Position numbers and translations under genes: made by a program. Shown here in pieces: positions 42,953 to 51,949 of a DNA stretch of 64,000 bases. Where the stretch lies: positions 23,065 through 87,064 of the forward strand of contig JBARNH010000018.1 in NCBI GenBank assembly GCA_049802875.1, written 5' to 3'. The DNA is from Lutacidiplasma sp049802875. Lineage in GTDB: Archaea > Thermoplasmatota > Thermoplasmata > Lutacidiplasmatales > UBA184. Position 1 is the first letter of the stretch; each line of letters begins with the position of its first letter. Under the pieces are notes generated by a model. It searched no databases, had not been told where the DNA came from, and was given only the letters and a program-made list of their open reading frames with translations.

Positions 42953-44428
42953 TCACGTTCCCGGCCACCCCTTGATCGGCGAATTCACGATCACGTTCAC
43001 GAGCAGGCTCGGGAGGATCCCGAACAGCACGGCGAGGGCGACCAGGAGCCCCATCCCGACGCCCTCGTACCACGGCACGTCGTGGGCCTTCGGCGGCACC
43101 GCTCTCGGGGGGCCGAACAGCATCCGTTGCATCATCCACAGGTAGAATGCCGCGGTGACGACCAGCACGACCAGCGGGATCAGGACCCAGTAGCCGAGCG
43201 CGTCCCACGTCGCGAGGAACGCGGTGAATTCGGCGGGGAAACTGATGAGGGCCGGAAGTCCGAGCGAGGCCAACGAACCCGCCATGATCATGGTCGCAAG
43301 GCTGGGTCCGGTCGGAGTGATCCCTCCGAGGGAGGAGATGTCGCGGGTCCCGTACTGGTGGTGCACGCTCCCCGACGCCATGAACAGGAGCGCGCTCACG
43401 ACGCCGTGCGCGAACATCAGGAGCACCGCGGCGAGGAGACCGAGCGACGAGTCGAGGGCGATCGCGAGCAGCACGATCCCCATGTGGTTGATCGACGAGT
43501 AGGCGACCAGGCGCTTCAGGTCCCGCTGGGCGAGGGAGAGCACCGACCCCCAGATGATCGTCAGGAACGCGATGACGAAGAGCAGCGGTTGGGCCGAATG
43601 GAAGCCGTTCGGCAGCACCTCCACCGCCCAGCGGATCAGTCCGTAGCCGCCGAGCTTGAGCAGCAGGCCCGCGAGAAGCACCGAACCGCCCGTCGGCGCC
43701 TCGACGTGCGCGTCGGGCAGCCAGGTGTGGAACGGGACGATCGGGAACTTGACGGCGAAGCCGAAGAACAGCGAGAGGAAGAGGAACGTCTGGACCACCG
43801 GGGCGAGTCCCCGCGCGGCCGCGTACACCGACGAGAAGTCGAACGAGGTCGCGCCCGAATAGAAGACGAGCGCGAGCAGCCCGACCAGCATCACGATCGA
43901 GGCGACGTGCGTGTAGACGAAGAATTTCAGCGCCGCGTACCGACGGTTCGGTCCGCCCCAATACCCGATGAGGAAGAACATCGGTACCAGGACCGCTTCC
44001 CAGAACAGGAAGAACAGGAGGATGTCGAGCGCGACGAAGACGCCGAAGCAGCCGAGGCAGGTCATCATCACGAGGCCGAAGTAGCCCGCGGGTCGCTGGG
44101 TCTCTCCCCACGAATAAACGACGGTCGCGATCTGGAGGATCGCCGTTAGCAGGATCAGGACCAGCGAGATCCCGTCGACGCCGACCGAGTAGTTGACGTG
44201 CATCCAGGCGAGCGAGATCCACGTGTACGTCTCGGTGTCCGAGAATCCGGGAACGAGGGCCCCCGAGTACCCCGGCCAGCCGGGGTACCCGACCAAGAGG
44301 AATCCGACCTCGATCAGGAACACGACAGAGGTCGCGAGGGCGACCCACCGCGCCTTCGAACCGGCGAGGAACGTGGCGACCGTGCCGACCGCGAGGGTGG
44401 CGAGCACGGTCGAGATCAGCGGCAGCAT
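42953..44428 (-). CDS. nuoM: Complex I subunit NuoM (proton-pumping antiporter-type)
   Basis: The 491-residue antiporter-like subunit carries the family motifs FFLFWEAVLVPMFFLIGYWGG (conserved Glu), VPFHTWLPDAHVEAPTGGSVLLAGLLLKLGGYG cut into the usual Lys-containing broken helix, and DLKRLVAYSSINHMG. It lies between nuoL and nuoN with gaps of 4 nt on each side, consistent with one polycistron. Confidence 0.94.
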   Translation of the reverse strand: MLPLISTVLATLAVGTVATFLAGSKARWVALATSVVFLIEVGFLLVGYPGWPGYSGALVPGFSDTETYTWISLAWMHVNYSVGVDGISLVLILLTAILQIATVVYSWGETQRPAGYFGLVMMTCLGCFGVFVALDILLFFLFWEAVLVPMFFLIGYWGGPNRRYAALKFFVYTHVASIVMLVGLLALVFYSGATSFDFSSVYAAARGLAPVVQTFLFLSLFFGFAVKFPIVPFHTWLPDAHVEAPTGGSVLLAGLLLKLGGYGLIRWAVEVLPNGFHSAQPLLFVIAFLTIIWGSVLSLAQRDLKRLVAYSSINHMGIVLLAIALDSSLGLLAAVLLMFAHGVVSALLFMASGSVHHQYGTRDISSLGGITPTGPSLATMIMAGSLASLGLPALISFPAEFTAFLATWDALGYWVLIPLVVLVVTAAFYLWMMQRMLFGPPRAVPPKAHDVPWYEGVGMGLLVALAVLFGILPSLLVNVIVNSPIKGWPGT

Positions 44429-44432
44429 CGGA

Positions 44433-46373
44433 TCAGCCGCCTCCGAACCGGGAGAGCAGGTACGGTCCGATGATCAGGAGCAGGACGAGGAGGGCGAGCA
44501 GGCCCCCGATGACATACGCGGCGTAGTCCGAGACGAGCCCCGTCTGCAGCGAGCGCATCCGGTTGCTCGCGAACGAGAACATCCGTTCGAGCCCGCGCAC
44601 GACTCCGTCGATCACGAACCGGTCGAAGAAATCCGCCGCTCGGGCGAGCGTATAGACGCCCTTCTGCCCGATCGCGTCGTATCCGACCTTGAAGTAGTAC
44701 CGATTGAGCAGAAGGCGGCGCAGCGGTTGGAGCGCGCTCGTCGGCGCGAGTACGTAGACTCGTCCGTTCCCCCACATCACCCAGGCGAGGCCGATCCCGC
44801 CCAGACCGAGCCCGACGCTGCCCGCGGAGAGCGCGAGGTCGGTGGTGCCGTAGACGGGCGGGATCCCTGCGACCCCCGCCCCGCTCAGCAGCAACGATTG
44901 GAACCCCGGCAGGAAGACGAACAGCCCGGCCACCACCGCGAACGCCGACAGGATGACGAGCGGGACCTGCATCACCCAGGGCCCCTCATGCGCCGGCGGC
45001 AATGTCGCGTCCCGGGGCCCGGTGCCCGAGAACGCGAGGAACCACGCTCGGAAGATGTAGTACGCCGTCAGGAAGACCGCGGCGAACGCCAGTAAGAAGA
45101 ACGGCCAGTAGAGCGGGTGCGTCCCGAGCTGGGAGTAGACCGACGAGAGGATGTCGTCCTTGCTCCAGAATCCGGCGAACGGCGGGATGCCGGAGAGCGC
45201 GAGGCCACCGATCGCGAAGGCGGCGGCGGTCACCCGCATGTGCTTCTTCAAGCCCCCCATCTTGAACAGGTCCTGGGTGCCGACCGCGTGGATGACCGAG
45301 CCCGCCGCGAGGAACAGGAGGGCCTTGAAGAACGCGTGCGTGAAGAGATGGTACAACCCGACCATCGCGAAGCCGGCGCCGACGGCGAGTACCATGTACC
45401 CCAGCTGACTGATCGTCGAATACGCGATCACCCGTTTGATGTCCGGGTGGACGACCGCCATCGTCGCGGCGAAGAACGTCGTGAATCCCCCGACCGCCAC
45501 GATCGCGAGCTGATCGGTGCCGGTGAATCCAAGAAACACGCTCGTTACGGCGAGCAGGTAGACCCCGGCGGCGACCATCGTCGCGGCGTGAATGAGCGCG
45601 GAGACGGTCGTCGGACCCTCCATTGCGTCCGGCAGCCAGACGTGGAGGGGGAACTGGGCACTCTTGCCGGCGGCCCCCCCGAGGATGAGGAGCCCGGCGA
45701 TGGTGAGGGTGGTCGAGTTCCCTCCCATGACGCCGGCGAGAAACGGGATGTTCCCGTTGGCGAACACGAACCCGTTCGCGGCCCACCCCCCGCCGGGACC
45801 CGCGGTCGCGTAGGTAGAGAAGTAGAGGAAGATGCCGAGGAGGAAGAGGATGTCACCGACCCGGGTGACCAGGAACGCCTCCTTCGCGGCGCTCGCCGCG
45901 CTCGGCTTCTCGTAGTAGAATCCGATCAGGAAGTACGAGCAGACCCCGACGAGCTCCCAGAAGAGGAAGAACTCGAGGAGGTTGTTCGCCAGCACGAGCC
46001 CCGTCATCGAAGCGAGGAAGAGCGAGAGCTCGGCGTAGTATCGGGGGAGCCCGTGGTCGTGGTGCATGTACCCGATCGAGTACAGCATCACGAGGAAGCC
46101 GACGACCGTGACGACGACCAGCATCAGGGAAGAGATCGGGTCGACGAGCGTCCCCATCACGAGCGAGAAGCCGTTCGGGAACGGCCCCGCCGGCGGGAGA
46201 TGCAGCCAAGTGAACTGAACGTTCGTGTACGTCCCGGGAGTCAGCGTCTCTCCCACCGCGATCAGGACGCCCAAGACCATCGCGGCGCCCGAGAGCGTGA
46301 CGGCGATCCACCCCCCCCACTCGAGCCGGGAGAGCCGGGTACCCGCGAACCCGACGATCGCGAACGCGATCAC
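44433..46373 (-). CDS. nuoL: Complex I subunit NuoL (proton-pumping antiporter-type)
   Basis: The coordinates use the first standard start (GTG 46373), giving 646 residues. It carries FFLFWELVGVCSYFLIGFYYEKPSAA-type and PLHVWLPDAMEGPTTVSALIHAA-type motifs and the long C-terminal lateral helix. The GTG lies inside the first membrane helix: the reading frame upstream encodes FDWAFVIPLLSV, which completes it. No ATG, GTG or TTG is in frame between the nuoK stop and 46373. ACG at 46427-46425, 8 nt after GGAGG (46440-46436), would give a full-length protein of 664 residues. Confidence 0.93.
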   Translation of the reverse strand: MIAFAIVGFAGTRLSRLEWGGWIAVTLSGAAMVLGVLIAVGETLTPGTYTNVQFTWLHLPPAGPFPNGFSLVMGTLVDPISSLMLVVVTVVGFLVMLYSIGYMHHDHGLPRYYAELSLFLASMTGLVLANNLLEFFLFWELVGVCSYFLIGFYYEKPSAASAAKEAFLVTRVGDILFLLGIFLYFSTYATAGPGGGWAANGFVFANGNIPFLAGVMGGNSTTLTIAGLLILGGAAGKSAQFPLHVWLPDAMEGPTTVSALIHAATMVAAGVYLLAVTSVFLGFTGTDQLAIVAVGGFTTFFAATMAVVHPDIKRVIAYSTISQLGYMVLAVGAGFAMVGLYHLFTHAFFKALLFLAAGSVIHAVGTQDLFKMGGLKKHMRVTAAAFAIGGLALSGIPPFAGFWSKDDILSSVYSQLGTHPLYWPFFLLAFAAVFLTAYYIFRAWFLAFSGTGPRDATLPPAHEGPWVMQVPLVILSAFAVVAGLFVFLPGFQSLLLSGAGVAGIPPVYGTTDLALSAGSVGLGLGGIGLAWVMWGNGRVYVLAPTSALQPLRRLLLNRYYFKVGYDAIGQKGVYTLARAADFFDRFVIDGVVRGLERMFSFASNRMRSLQTGLVSDYAAYVIGGLLALLVLLLIIGPYLLSRFGGG

Positions 46374-46440
46374 CGAGAGGAGGGGTATGACGAACGCCCA
46401 GTCGAAGAGGAAGTTCAGCGAGCCCGTGACCGACCCCTCC

Positions 46441-46758
46441 TTACAATTTCAGCTCGTTGGCCCGGCCGACGTTGATCGTGCCCTTCAAGCGGTTGAGGGC
46501 GAGGACGATCGAGAGGCCCACGGCGACCTCGGTCGCGGCAAAACCGATGAGCACTACCGCGATCGACTGGCCCGAAAGCCCGTTCGCTCCGGGGGGGAAC
46601 GCAGCGAAGTACACGAAGTTCAGGATCGCGGCGTTCATCGCGATCTCGATCGAGATCAGCAGGAGGATGAAGTTGCGGCGAGTGAGGATGCCGAAGACCC
46701 CGATTCCGAAGAGCGCGGCCGAGAGCCCCAGGAACCCCGTCAGGGCGAGCTCGGTCAC
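46441..46758 (-). CDS. nuoK: Complex I subunit NuoK
   Basis: This is a three-helix membrane subunit of 105 residues, the usual length. The two membrane glutamates of the proton path are in ISIEIAMNAA (about 36-45) and GFAATEVAVGLSI (about 66-78). The start is GTG 46758, overlapping the nuoJ stop by 3-4 nt (GTGA). The upstream in-frame extension is a nuoJ shadow. Confidence 0.92.
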   Translation of the reverse strand: MTELALTGFLGLSAALFGIGVFGILTRRNFILLLISIEIAMNAAILNFVYFAAFPPGANGLSGQSIAVVLIGFAATEVAVGLSIVLALNRLKGTINVGRANELKL

Positions 46759-47243
46759 TCTCGCCCCTCCCGGACGAGGTAGATCGCTCCGGCGACGCCC
46801 CCGAGCATGATGAGGCCGAGGAGGATCAGCCACGGCCCGTTGGGGCCGAACAGGTTCAGCGAGAGCGCGGTCGGATCGTAGGCCTGGATCGTCGTCGTCG
46901 ATTGGGGAAGTTCTCCCAGGGCCGAGACGAGGAAGATGAAGGTGACGAGCGCGAGTCCCACGGGGACCGGACCGATGCCCGTCGCCGCCTCCCTCGAGAA
47001 GATCCGCTTGCGAGTGGTCATGATCCCGAACAGGAGCAGGATCGTCACCGCGCCGGCGTAGACCCCGAGTTGGAGGACCCCCAGGAACGGAGCGTCGAGA
47101 AGGAAGTAGATCGCCGATAGATCGACGAAGAAGATGGCGACCCAGAGAATCGTGTGGACGAGCTCCCGCACGAGGAGCGCGGCGAGGGCCGTGACGATCG
47201 CGACCGCAGCGAGGGCGAGGAACGCCAGTTCCTCGAGGCTCAC
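46755..47243 (-). CDS. nuoJ: Complex I subunit NuoJ
   Basis: This membrane subunit has 162 residues and five predicted helices. It begins at GTG 47243, overlapping the nuoI stop. It contains FVDLSAIYFLLDAPFLG and the conserved QLGVYAGAVTILLLFGIM segment (pi-bulge helix of ND6). Its stop overlaps the nuoK start. Confidence 0.92.
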   Translation of the reverse strand: MSLEELAFLALAAVAIVTALAALLVRELVHTILWVAIFFVDLSAIYFLLDAPFLGVLQLGVYAGAVTILLLFGIMTTRKRIFSREAATGIGPVPVGLALVTFIFLVSALGELPQSTTTIQAYDPTALSLNLFGPNGPWLILLGLIMLGGVAGAIYLVREGRE

Positions 47244-48019
47244 TTCCGCGTCCCCCAGAACAGGCACTCTTTGGGGCAGACGCTGATACAGGTGCCGCAC
47301 CGAACGCAGTCGGAGTCGTTGATCACCGGTTCCTTCCAGATGCGTTTCGGACCCTTCTCGCCGGGTTTCGGGTCGGTCTTCGGTATGTCGAGCATCGTGA
47401 TGCATTGCGTGGGGCAGTCGCGAGAGCACGCATTGCACCCGATGCAGATCGGGGGGTCGAGCAGGATGGCGTCCTCGTTCGCCGGCCGCTCGAGGCGGAT
47501 CGGGTTCATCGGGAGCTTGTGGCGGAACACCTCGTAGAGCTTCGCCGGCGAGTAGATCATCTCGGAGCGCTTCGGGGTCGACAGCTCGTAGCGGGTCGTC
47601 ATCGTGAGGCACCCTTCGGGGCAGGCGTCCGAGCAGAACCCGCAGTAGCTGCACTTGCCGTAGTCGATCTCGGGGCACTTCTTGGGGTGCTTCGGGTCGC
47701 CCCCGGGAACGGTGACCATCTCGATGCAAAGGTCGGGGCACGAGAACGCGCACAGGTTGCAGCTGATGCACGTGGCGACGTTGAGGGCGTGGACGCCCCG
47801 ATAGTTGTCCCAGACGTGGCCGACGCCGATCGGCTTGCCCGACGCGACCTGGACCCGATCACGGAACTTCGGGTCCTCGAGACGTTCGAACGGATAGACG
47901 ATCGTCGATGGCCGGAAGAGGCTCTTCGCGAACTGGCGCGCGGCGGTCGCCATCGGTCGCGCCACGAACAAGATCGGGTTCTCGTTCGGCTTTTCCTTGG
48001 CGGTGATGGGAGCGGCCAT
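47240..48019 (-). CDS. nuoI: Complex I subunit NuoI with four 4Fe-4S motifs
   Basis: NuoI passes electrons toward cluster N2. The 259-residue protein has the standard pair (C84, C87, C90, C94; C123, C126, C129, C133) followed by the usual YELSTPKRSEMIY segment. It then has a second ferredoxin-type pair (C192, C195, C198, C202; C238, C241, C244, C248). Most NuoI proteins have about 150-180 residues and only two clusters, so the C-terminal 75 residues are an added ferredoxin domain. Each motif is followed by CPxxC. As no NuoEFG is encoded here, the extra clusters may form the electron-entry site; this is inference. Confidence 0.93.
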   Translation of the reverse strand: MAAPITAKEKPNENPILFVARPMATAARQFAKSLFRPSTIVYPFERLEDPKFRDRVQVASGKPIGVGHVWDNYRGVHALNVATCISCNLCAFSCPDLCIEMVTVPGGDPKHPKKCPEIDYGKCSYCGFCSDACPEGCLTMTTRYELSTPKRSEMIYSPAKLYEVFRHKLPMNPIRLERPANEDAILLDPPICIGCNACSRDCPTQCITMLDIPKTDPKPGEKGPKRIWKEPVINDSDCVRCGTCISVCPKECLFWGTRK

Positions 48020-48034
48020 GGAGTGGGAATACCT

Positions 48035-49171
48035 CTAGACCCCCATGGAGGGGACGCAGCCGAACACCGGCAGGCACTTCACCGTAACGAGGGCGGCCGC
48101 TAGGAAGATCGAGAGGAGGCTCAGCGGGATCATCCGGTTCCACCCGACGCGCAGCAGCTGGTCGGTGCGGACCCGCGGCAGCGACGCGCGAACCCAGACG
48201 AACAGTCCGAAGACGATGTAGGTCTTCAGCATGAACCAGAAGATCCCCGCGAGCGGGAACGCGGTCAGGGCGGCAGGCAGTCCCCAGTTCGTCGGGAGCG
48301 TCCAGCCGCCGAGGAACAGGAGGACGACGAGGATGCTCCCGACCAGCGCCCGGAGATAGTCGGCGAGCATGAAGAACGCGAAGAGCATCCCGCCGTACTC
48401 GGTGTTCCAGCCCTCGACCAGCTCCGCCTCCGCCTCGGGCAGATCGAACGGGATCCGTTCCATTTCGGCGAGCATGCCGGCCACGAACACGATCAGCGCG
48501 ACGATGAGCGGGCCCCAGTACCAGTAGTTCTGCTGCTCCTCGACGATCGTTGTGAGGCTAAAGCTCCCCGAGACGATGACCACCGCGACCACCGCCAGGA
48601 GGATCGGCACCTCGTAGGCGATCATCTGGGCGGCGGACCGCATTCCGCCCATCAGGGAGTACTTGTTGTTGCTCGACCACGCGCTCACGAAGATGAAGAG
48701 CGGCGCAAACGAGAAGATCGCGAGGGCGAGGAGCAGGGTCAGCGGCAGCGCCCCCGAATTCCACCCCGTCGAGATCGGCAGGATCCCGAAGATGACCAAC
48801 GAGGTGACCATGTACGCGAGCGGGCCGGAGTAGAATCCGAGAGAGTCCGCGTCGCGAGGCTGGAACGTGTGTTTGCGGAACAGCTTCAGCCCGTCGGCAA
48901 AATTCTGGAGCAGTCCCGCGAATCCCACGTGCATCGCTCCGCGGCGATCCATGAACCGGCCGAGGAGCTTCCGCTCCCACCAGATCAAAAGGATCGTGTT
49001 GAGCATGCTCGCGGCGAGGAGGATCACGGCGAAGATCAGGACGGAAAGGCCCACGATCAGGTCGGGGTTCGTGATGACCGCCCGCGCCGGGCCAGGCAGG
49101 ATCGAGCCGAGCCCGACGAGCAACACGGTCGCGAGGCTGTTGGAGACAGAGTAGAGGGTGAGAGTGGTCAT
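48035..49171 (-). CDS. nuoH: Complex I subunit NuoH
   Basis: The 378-residue membrane subunit of eight helices forms the quinone pocket with NuoB and NuoD. Conserved segments are WWERKLLGRFMDRRG (about 64-78), GLLQNFADGLKLF and the acidic loop AEMERIPFDLPEAEAELVEG, cut here to the glutamates that link quinone reduction to pumping. It lies 6 nt after nuoD. Confidence 0.95.
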   Translation of the reverse strand: MTTLTLYSVSNSLATVLLVGLGSILPGPARAVITNPDLIVGLSVLIFAVILLAASMLNTILLIWWERKLLGRFMDRRGAMHVGFAGLLQNFADGLKLFRKHTFQPRDADSLGFYSGPLAYMVTSLVIFGILPISTGWNSGALPLTLLLALAIFSFAPLFIFVSAWSSNNKYSLMGGMRSAAQMIAYEVPILLAVVAVVIVSGSFSLTTIVEEQQNYWYWGPLIVALIVFVAGMLAEMERIPFDLPEAEAELVEGWNTEYGGMLFAFFMLADYLRALVGSILVVLLFLGGWTLPTNWGLPAALTAFPLAGIFWFMLKTYIVFGLFVWVRASLPRVRTDQLLRVGWNRMIPLSLLSIFLAAALVTVKCLPVFGCVPSMGV

Positions 49172-49177
49172 GGGCGG

Positions 49178-50323
49178 TTACCGGTCGACCTCCCCAACGC
49201 AGACGTCGACGCTTCCCATGATCGGAGGAATGTCCGAGACGTGGTACCCGACCAAGTACTGACGCGCGGCGCTGATGTTCGCGAACACCGGCGAGCGAAA
49301 CTTCACGCGGTAGGGGTGCTCGCCGCCGTCGTTGACCACGTACGCCTGAGCCTCCCCGTGGGGTTCCTCGACGGCGGAGAACCCCACTCCCTTGGGGTAG
49401 TTGCGCTTGAGGAGATACCCCTCGTTGCCGATGGGGGCATACGGGGCGCCGAGCCACCGCGGGAGGTGGTCGGCGAGGACCGGACCGGGATGGTGGTCGA
49501 GCCAATCGAGGACCTGGCGAAGGATCCGGACCGATTGGCGCATCTCCTCCATTCGGACGAGGTAGCGGGCCGTCACATCGGCACCGTCCGCGACGGCGAC
49601 GTCGAACTCCAGTCGATCGTACGCTGCGTAGGGTCGGTCCTTCCGGAGGTCGCGCTTGACGCCAGCCGACCGGATCATCGGCCCCGTCACCCCGTGCGCG
49701 ACACAATCCGGGGCCTTCAGCACGCCCAGGTTGTCGCATCGTTCGCGAAAGATCGTGGAGCCGAGACAGAGCTGGTCGTACTCGGGGAAGCGGTCGTCGA
49801 GCCAGTTCAACACTTTCCGAGCCTGGTCGGTGAAGCCGAGCGGGAGGTCGCTGCGCACCCCCCCGACCCGCATGTACTCGTAGGTCATTCGGGCGCCCGT
49901 GTAGCTCTGGAACAGGTCGAGGACCAGGTCGCGGTCGCGCATTCCGTACAGGAACGGGCTCATCAGCCCTAGGTCCTGAACGAACGCGGCGTACCACATT
50001 AGGTGCGAGGCGATCCGCTGGAACTCATCGCACATCACCCGCAGATACTCGGCCCGTTCGGTCGGGCGCACGTGGAGCGAGTCCTCGGCCGACAGGATGT
50101 AGAGATGTTCCCACGCGAACCCGGCGACGTAACAGCACCGGTCCATCAGCGTGATGACTTCGTTGAAGTGTCGGTCTTCGCTGATCTTCTCGATCCCTCG
50201 ATGGAGGTACCCCATCTCGGGGTCGACGTCGAGAACCATCTCCCCGTCGATCTTGACCCGGAGGTTCCAGAGACCATGCGTCATGGGGTGTTGAGGCCCC
50301 ATGTTGATCCACATTTCAGACAC
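49178..50323 (-). CDS. nuoD: Complex I subunit NuoD (49-kDa, quinone-site)
   Basis: The 381-residue soluble subunit is homologous to the NiFe-hydrogenase large subunit. It has GPQHPMTHG (about 9-17) with the quinone-site His, and MGYLHRGIEK. The cysteines of the NiFe site are absent, as in all NuoD. It overlaps nuoC by 8 nt. The start at 50323 is GTG. Confidence 0.95.
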   Translation of the reverse strand: MSEMWINMGPQHPMTHGLWNLRVKIDGEMVLDVDPEMGYLHRGIEKISEDRHFNEVITLMDRCCYVAGFAWEHLYILSAEDSLHVRPTERAEYLRVMCDEFQRIASHLMWYAAFVQDLGLMSPFLYGMRDRDLVLDLFQSYTGARMTYEYMRVGGVRSDLPLGFTDQARKVLNWLDDRFPEYDQLCLGSTIFRERCDNLGVLKAPDCVAHGVTGPMIRSAGVKRDLRKDRPYAAYDRLEFDVAVADGADVTARYLVRMEEMRQSVRILRQVLDWLDHHPGPVLADHLPRWLGAPYAPIGNEGYLLKRNYPKGVGFSAVEEPHGEAQAYVVNDGGEHPYRVKFRSPVFANISAARQYLVGYHVSDIPPIMGSVDVCVGEVDR

Positions 50324-50792
50324 GGCGCGACTTCACCTCCAGTTCCTCCGGCTCGTGCAGCTTGAACGAGCGAAGGAGCGGGTGGAACGTGTAGCCGTCC
50401 GGCATCAGGAGGTGGCGGAGGTCCGGATGATGGTCGAACGTGATGTCGACCATCTCCCACGCCTCGCGCTCGTGCCAGTTCGCGCTGGGCCAGATCGTCG
50501 ACGCGGTCTCGATATGCGGTGCCTCCGATGGGAGGTCGGCGGAAAGGATCGCGTAGACCGTGTGTTCGTCGGACCAGACGACGTAGAAGACCTCGCGACG
50601 GTCGACCCAGTCGATCCCGCCGACCATCGAGAGGTGGCCAAACCGAAGGTCGTCTCGGACCGCTCGGAATAGGTCGAGAGCCCCCTCGGGCTTGAATCGG
50701 ACCCGGCCTGCCGTTCCCGGGAACGGTTCGACCGCGACGAGCCGGTCACCCAGCTTCGGGCCGAGCTGGCGGGAAAGATCGTCCGGCTGCAC
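50316..50792 (-). CDS. nuoC: Complex I subunit NuoC
   Basis: This is the 30-kDa-type subunit, 158 residues. HEREAWEMVDITFDHHPDLR, with its conserved HxREtxDmfGI-type core, marks the family. It is a separate protein from NuoD, not the fused NuoCD of some bacteria. It ends 8 nt inside nuoD. Confidence 0.92.
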   Translation of the reverse strand: MQPDDLSRQLGPKLGDRLVAVEPFPGTAGRVRFKPEGALDLFRAVRDDLRFGHLSMVGGIDWVDRREVFYVVWSDEHTVYAILSADLPSEAPHIETASTIWPSANWHEREAWEMVDITFDHHPDLRHLLMPDGYTFHPLLRSFKLHEPEELEVKSRRV

Positions 50793-50828
50793 CGCGTTCT
50801 CCTTCCAGTGCGAGCAGCGGTCTCCCGC

Positions 50829-51449
50829 CTATTCCTTGCGCTCCCGGATCAGTTCCTCGAGCTTGAGGATCCCATCGAGCATCGCCTCGGGTCGTGGCGG
50901 GCAGCCGGCGATGTACACGTCCACCGGGACCAGCTTGTCGACCCCGGGGACGACCGAGTACGCCGTTCGGAAGGGTCCTCCACCGGTGGCGCAGTTCCCC
51001 ATCGCGATGACCCACTTCGGTTCGGGCATCTGCTCGTAGAGCGTGACGAGCTTGTGCGCCACCTTCCAGGTGACGGTGCCGTTCACAATCATCAGGTCGC
51101 ACTGACGTGGGGAAGACCGGGGTACCACGCCAAATCGCTCCGCATCCCACCGGGCGCCGAACGCGGCGGCAAACTCGATCGCGCAGCAGGCGAGACCCCA
51201 ATGGAGCGGGAACAGCGAATTCCGTCCGGCCCAGTTGAAGACCGGGCGGATGACCTTCGCCTGTCCCTGTTCGAGGAGAAGCGAACTAAGAGCTTCCCGG
51301 GCGGCGGGCAGGAACTCCTTGGCCCGGAGCGTCTCGATCTCGATGAACGGCACCGCCGCCTGGCCGACCATCGGCAGCTCCCCTTCGAGGTGAAGGCCCT
51401 CGGTCGACGCGGGCTTCGTCGGGGCTACGGTCTGGGGCGGGGCGCTCAT
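50829..51449 (-). CDS. nuoB: Complex I subunit NuoB (N2 cluster)
   Basis: This 206-residue subunit holds the terminal 4Fe-4S cluster N2. The ligands are the adjacent C88-C89 (GLACCAIEF), C153 (GNCATGGG) and C183 (AGCPPRPE). The start is ATG 51449, overlapping the nuoA stop (ATGA). The 35-residue N-terminal extension is Pro/Thr-rich. Confidence 0.95.
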   Translation of the reverse strand: MSAPPQTVAPTKPASTEGLHLEGELPMVGQAAVPFIEIETLRAKEFLPAAREALSSLLLEQGQAKVIRPVFNWAGRNSLFPLHWGLACCAIEFAAAFGARWDAERFGVVPRSSPRQCDLMIVNGTVTWKVAHKLVTLYEQMPEPKWVIAMGNCATGGGPFRTAYSVVPGVDKLVPVDVYIAGCPPRPEAMLDGILKLEELIRERKE

Positions 51450-51811
51450 ACGACCCACCGCTTCTCACCGCTCAGGGCGTAGTAGATCCCCGTGATCGCG
51501 AGTCCGGTGAAGGCGACCGCGATGAAGACCGGGTACCAGGCCGAGTTCGCGCCGCGGAAAGTGAGTCCCCAGAGCGCCAGGATGAACCCCAGTACGTCGA
51601 CCGCCACGAAGACGATGGCGAACGTGTAGTGCTGGGTCGGGAAGTCAATCTGGGCCTCGCCTTCGGCTTCCTCCCCGCACTCGTAGGTCGTGGTTTGAAG
51701 GTACGATTGGCGGCGTTTCGCACCCAACTGGCGGTTCGCGATGATGGAACCACACCCGAACGCCGTCGCTACAACAACGAACGCAAGGAACGTCGTGGTG
51801 CCCGCTTCCAC
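51446..51811 (-). CDS. nuoA: Complex I subunit NuoA
   Basis: This is the first gene of the nuo operon, 121 residues with three membrane helices. It has the conserved YECGEEAEGEAQIDF loop and the TFAIVFVAVDVLGFILALWG helix carrying acidic D. The start is GTG 51811 with GGAGG 6 nt upstream. TTAAATAA at 51860-51867 is the TATA box, giving a leader of about 25 nt. Confidence 0.94.
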   Translation of the reverse strand: MEAGTTTFLAFVVVATAFGCGSIIANRQLGAKRRQSYLQTTTYECGEEAEGEAQIDFPTQHYTFAIVFVAVDVLGFILALWGLTFRGANSAWYPVFIAVAFTGLAITGIYYALSGEKRWVV

Positions 51812-51859
51812 CGTCGCCTCCTACCGCTAGCCCAGTACACTCATTGTGACCTCTTGTCG

Positions 51860-51868
51860 TTATTTAAC
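51860..51868 (-). promoter_or_regulatory. TATA box for the nuo operon
   Basis: Minus-strand AGTTAAATAA core about 53 nt before the nuoA GTG. A Shine-Dalgarno GGAGG lies 6 nt before the GTG, so this operon has a leader, unlike many single genes in the window. Confidence 0.65.
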
Positions 51869-51949
51869 TCCCACCGGCCGAGAGAAGAAATCGCCGGCGA
51901 GGGCGCCCTCCCGGTGTCGTTAAAGTAGCGTTCCGGGTGGTCCGTCGCG

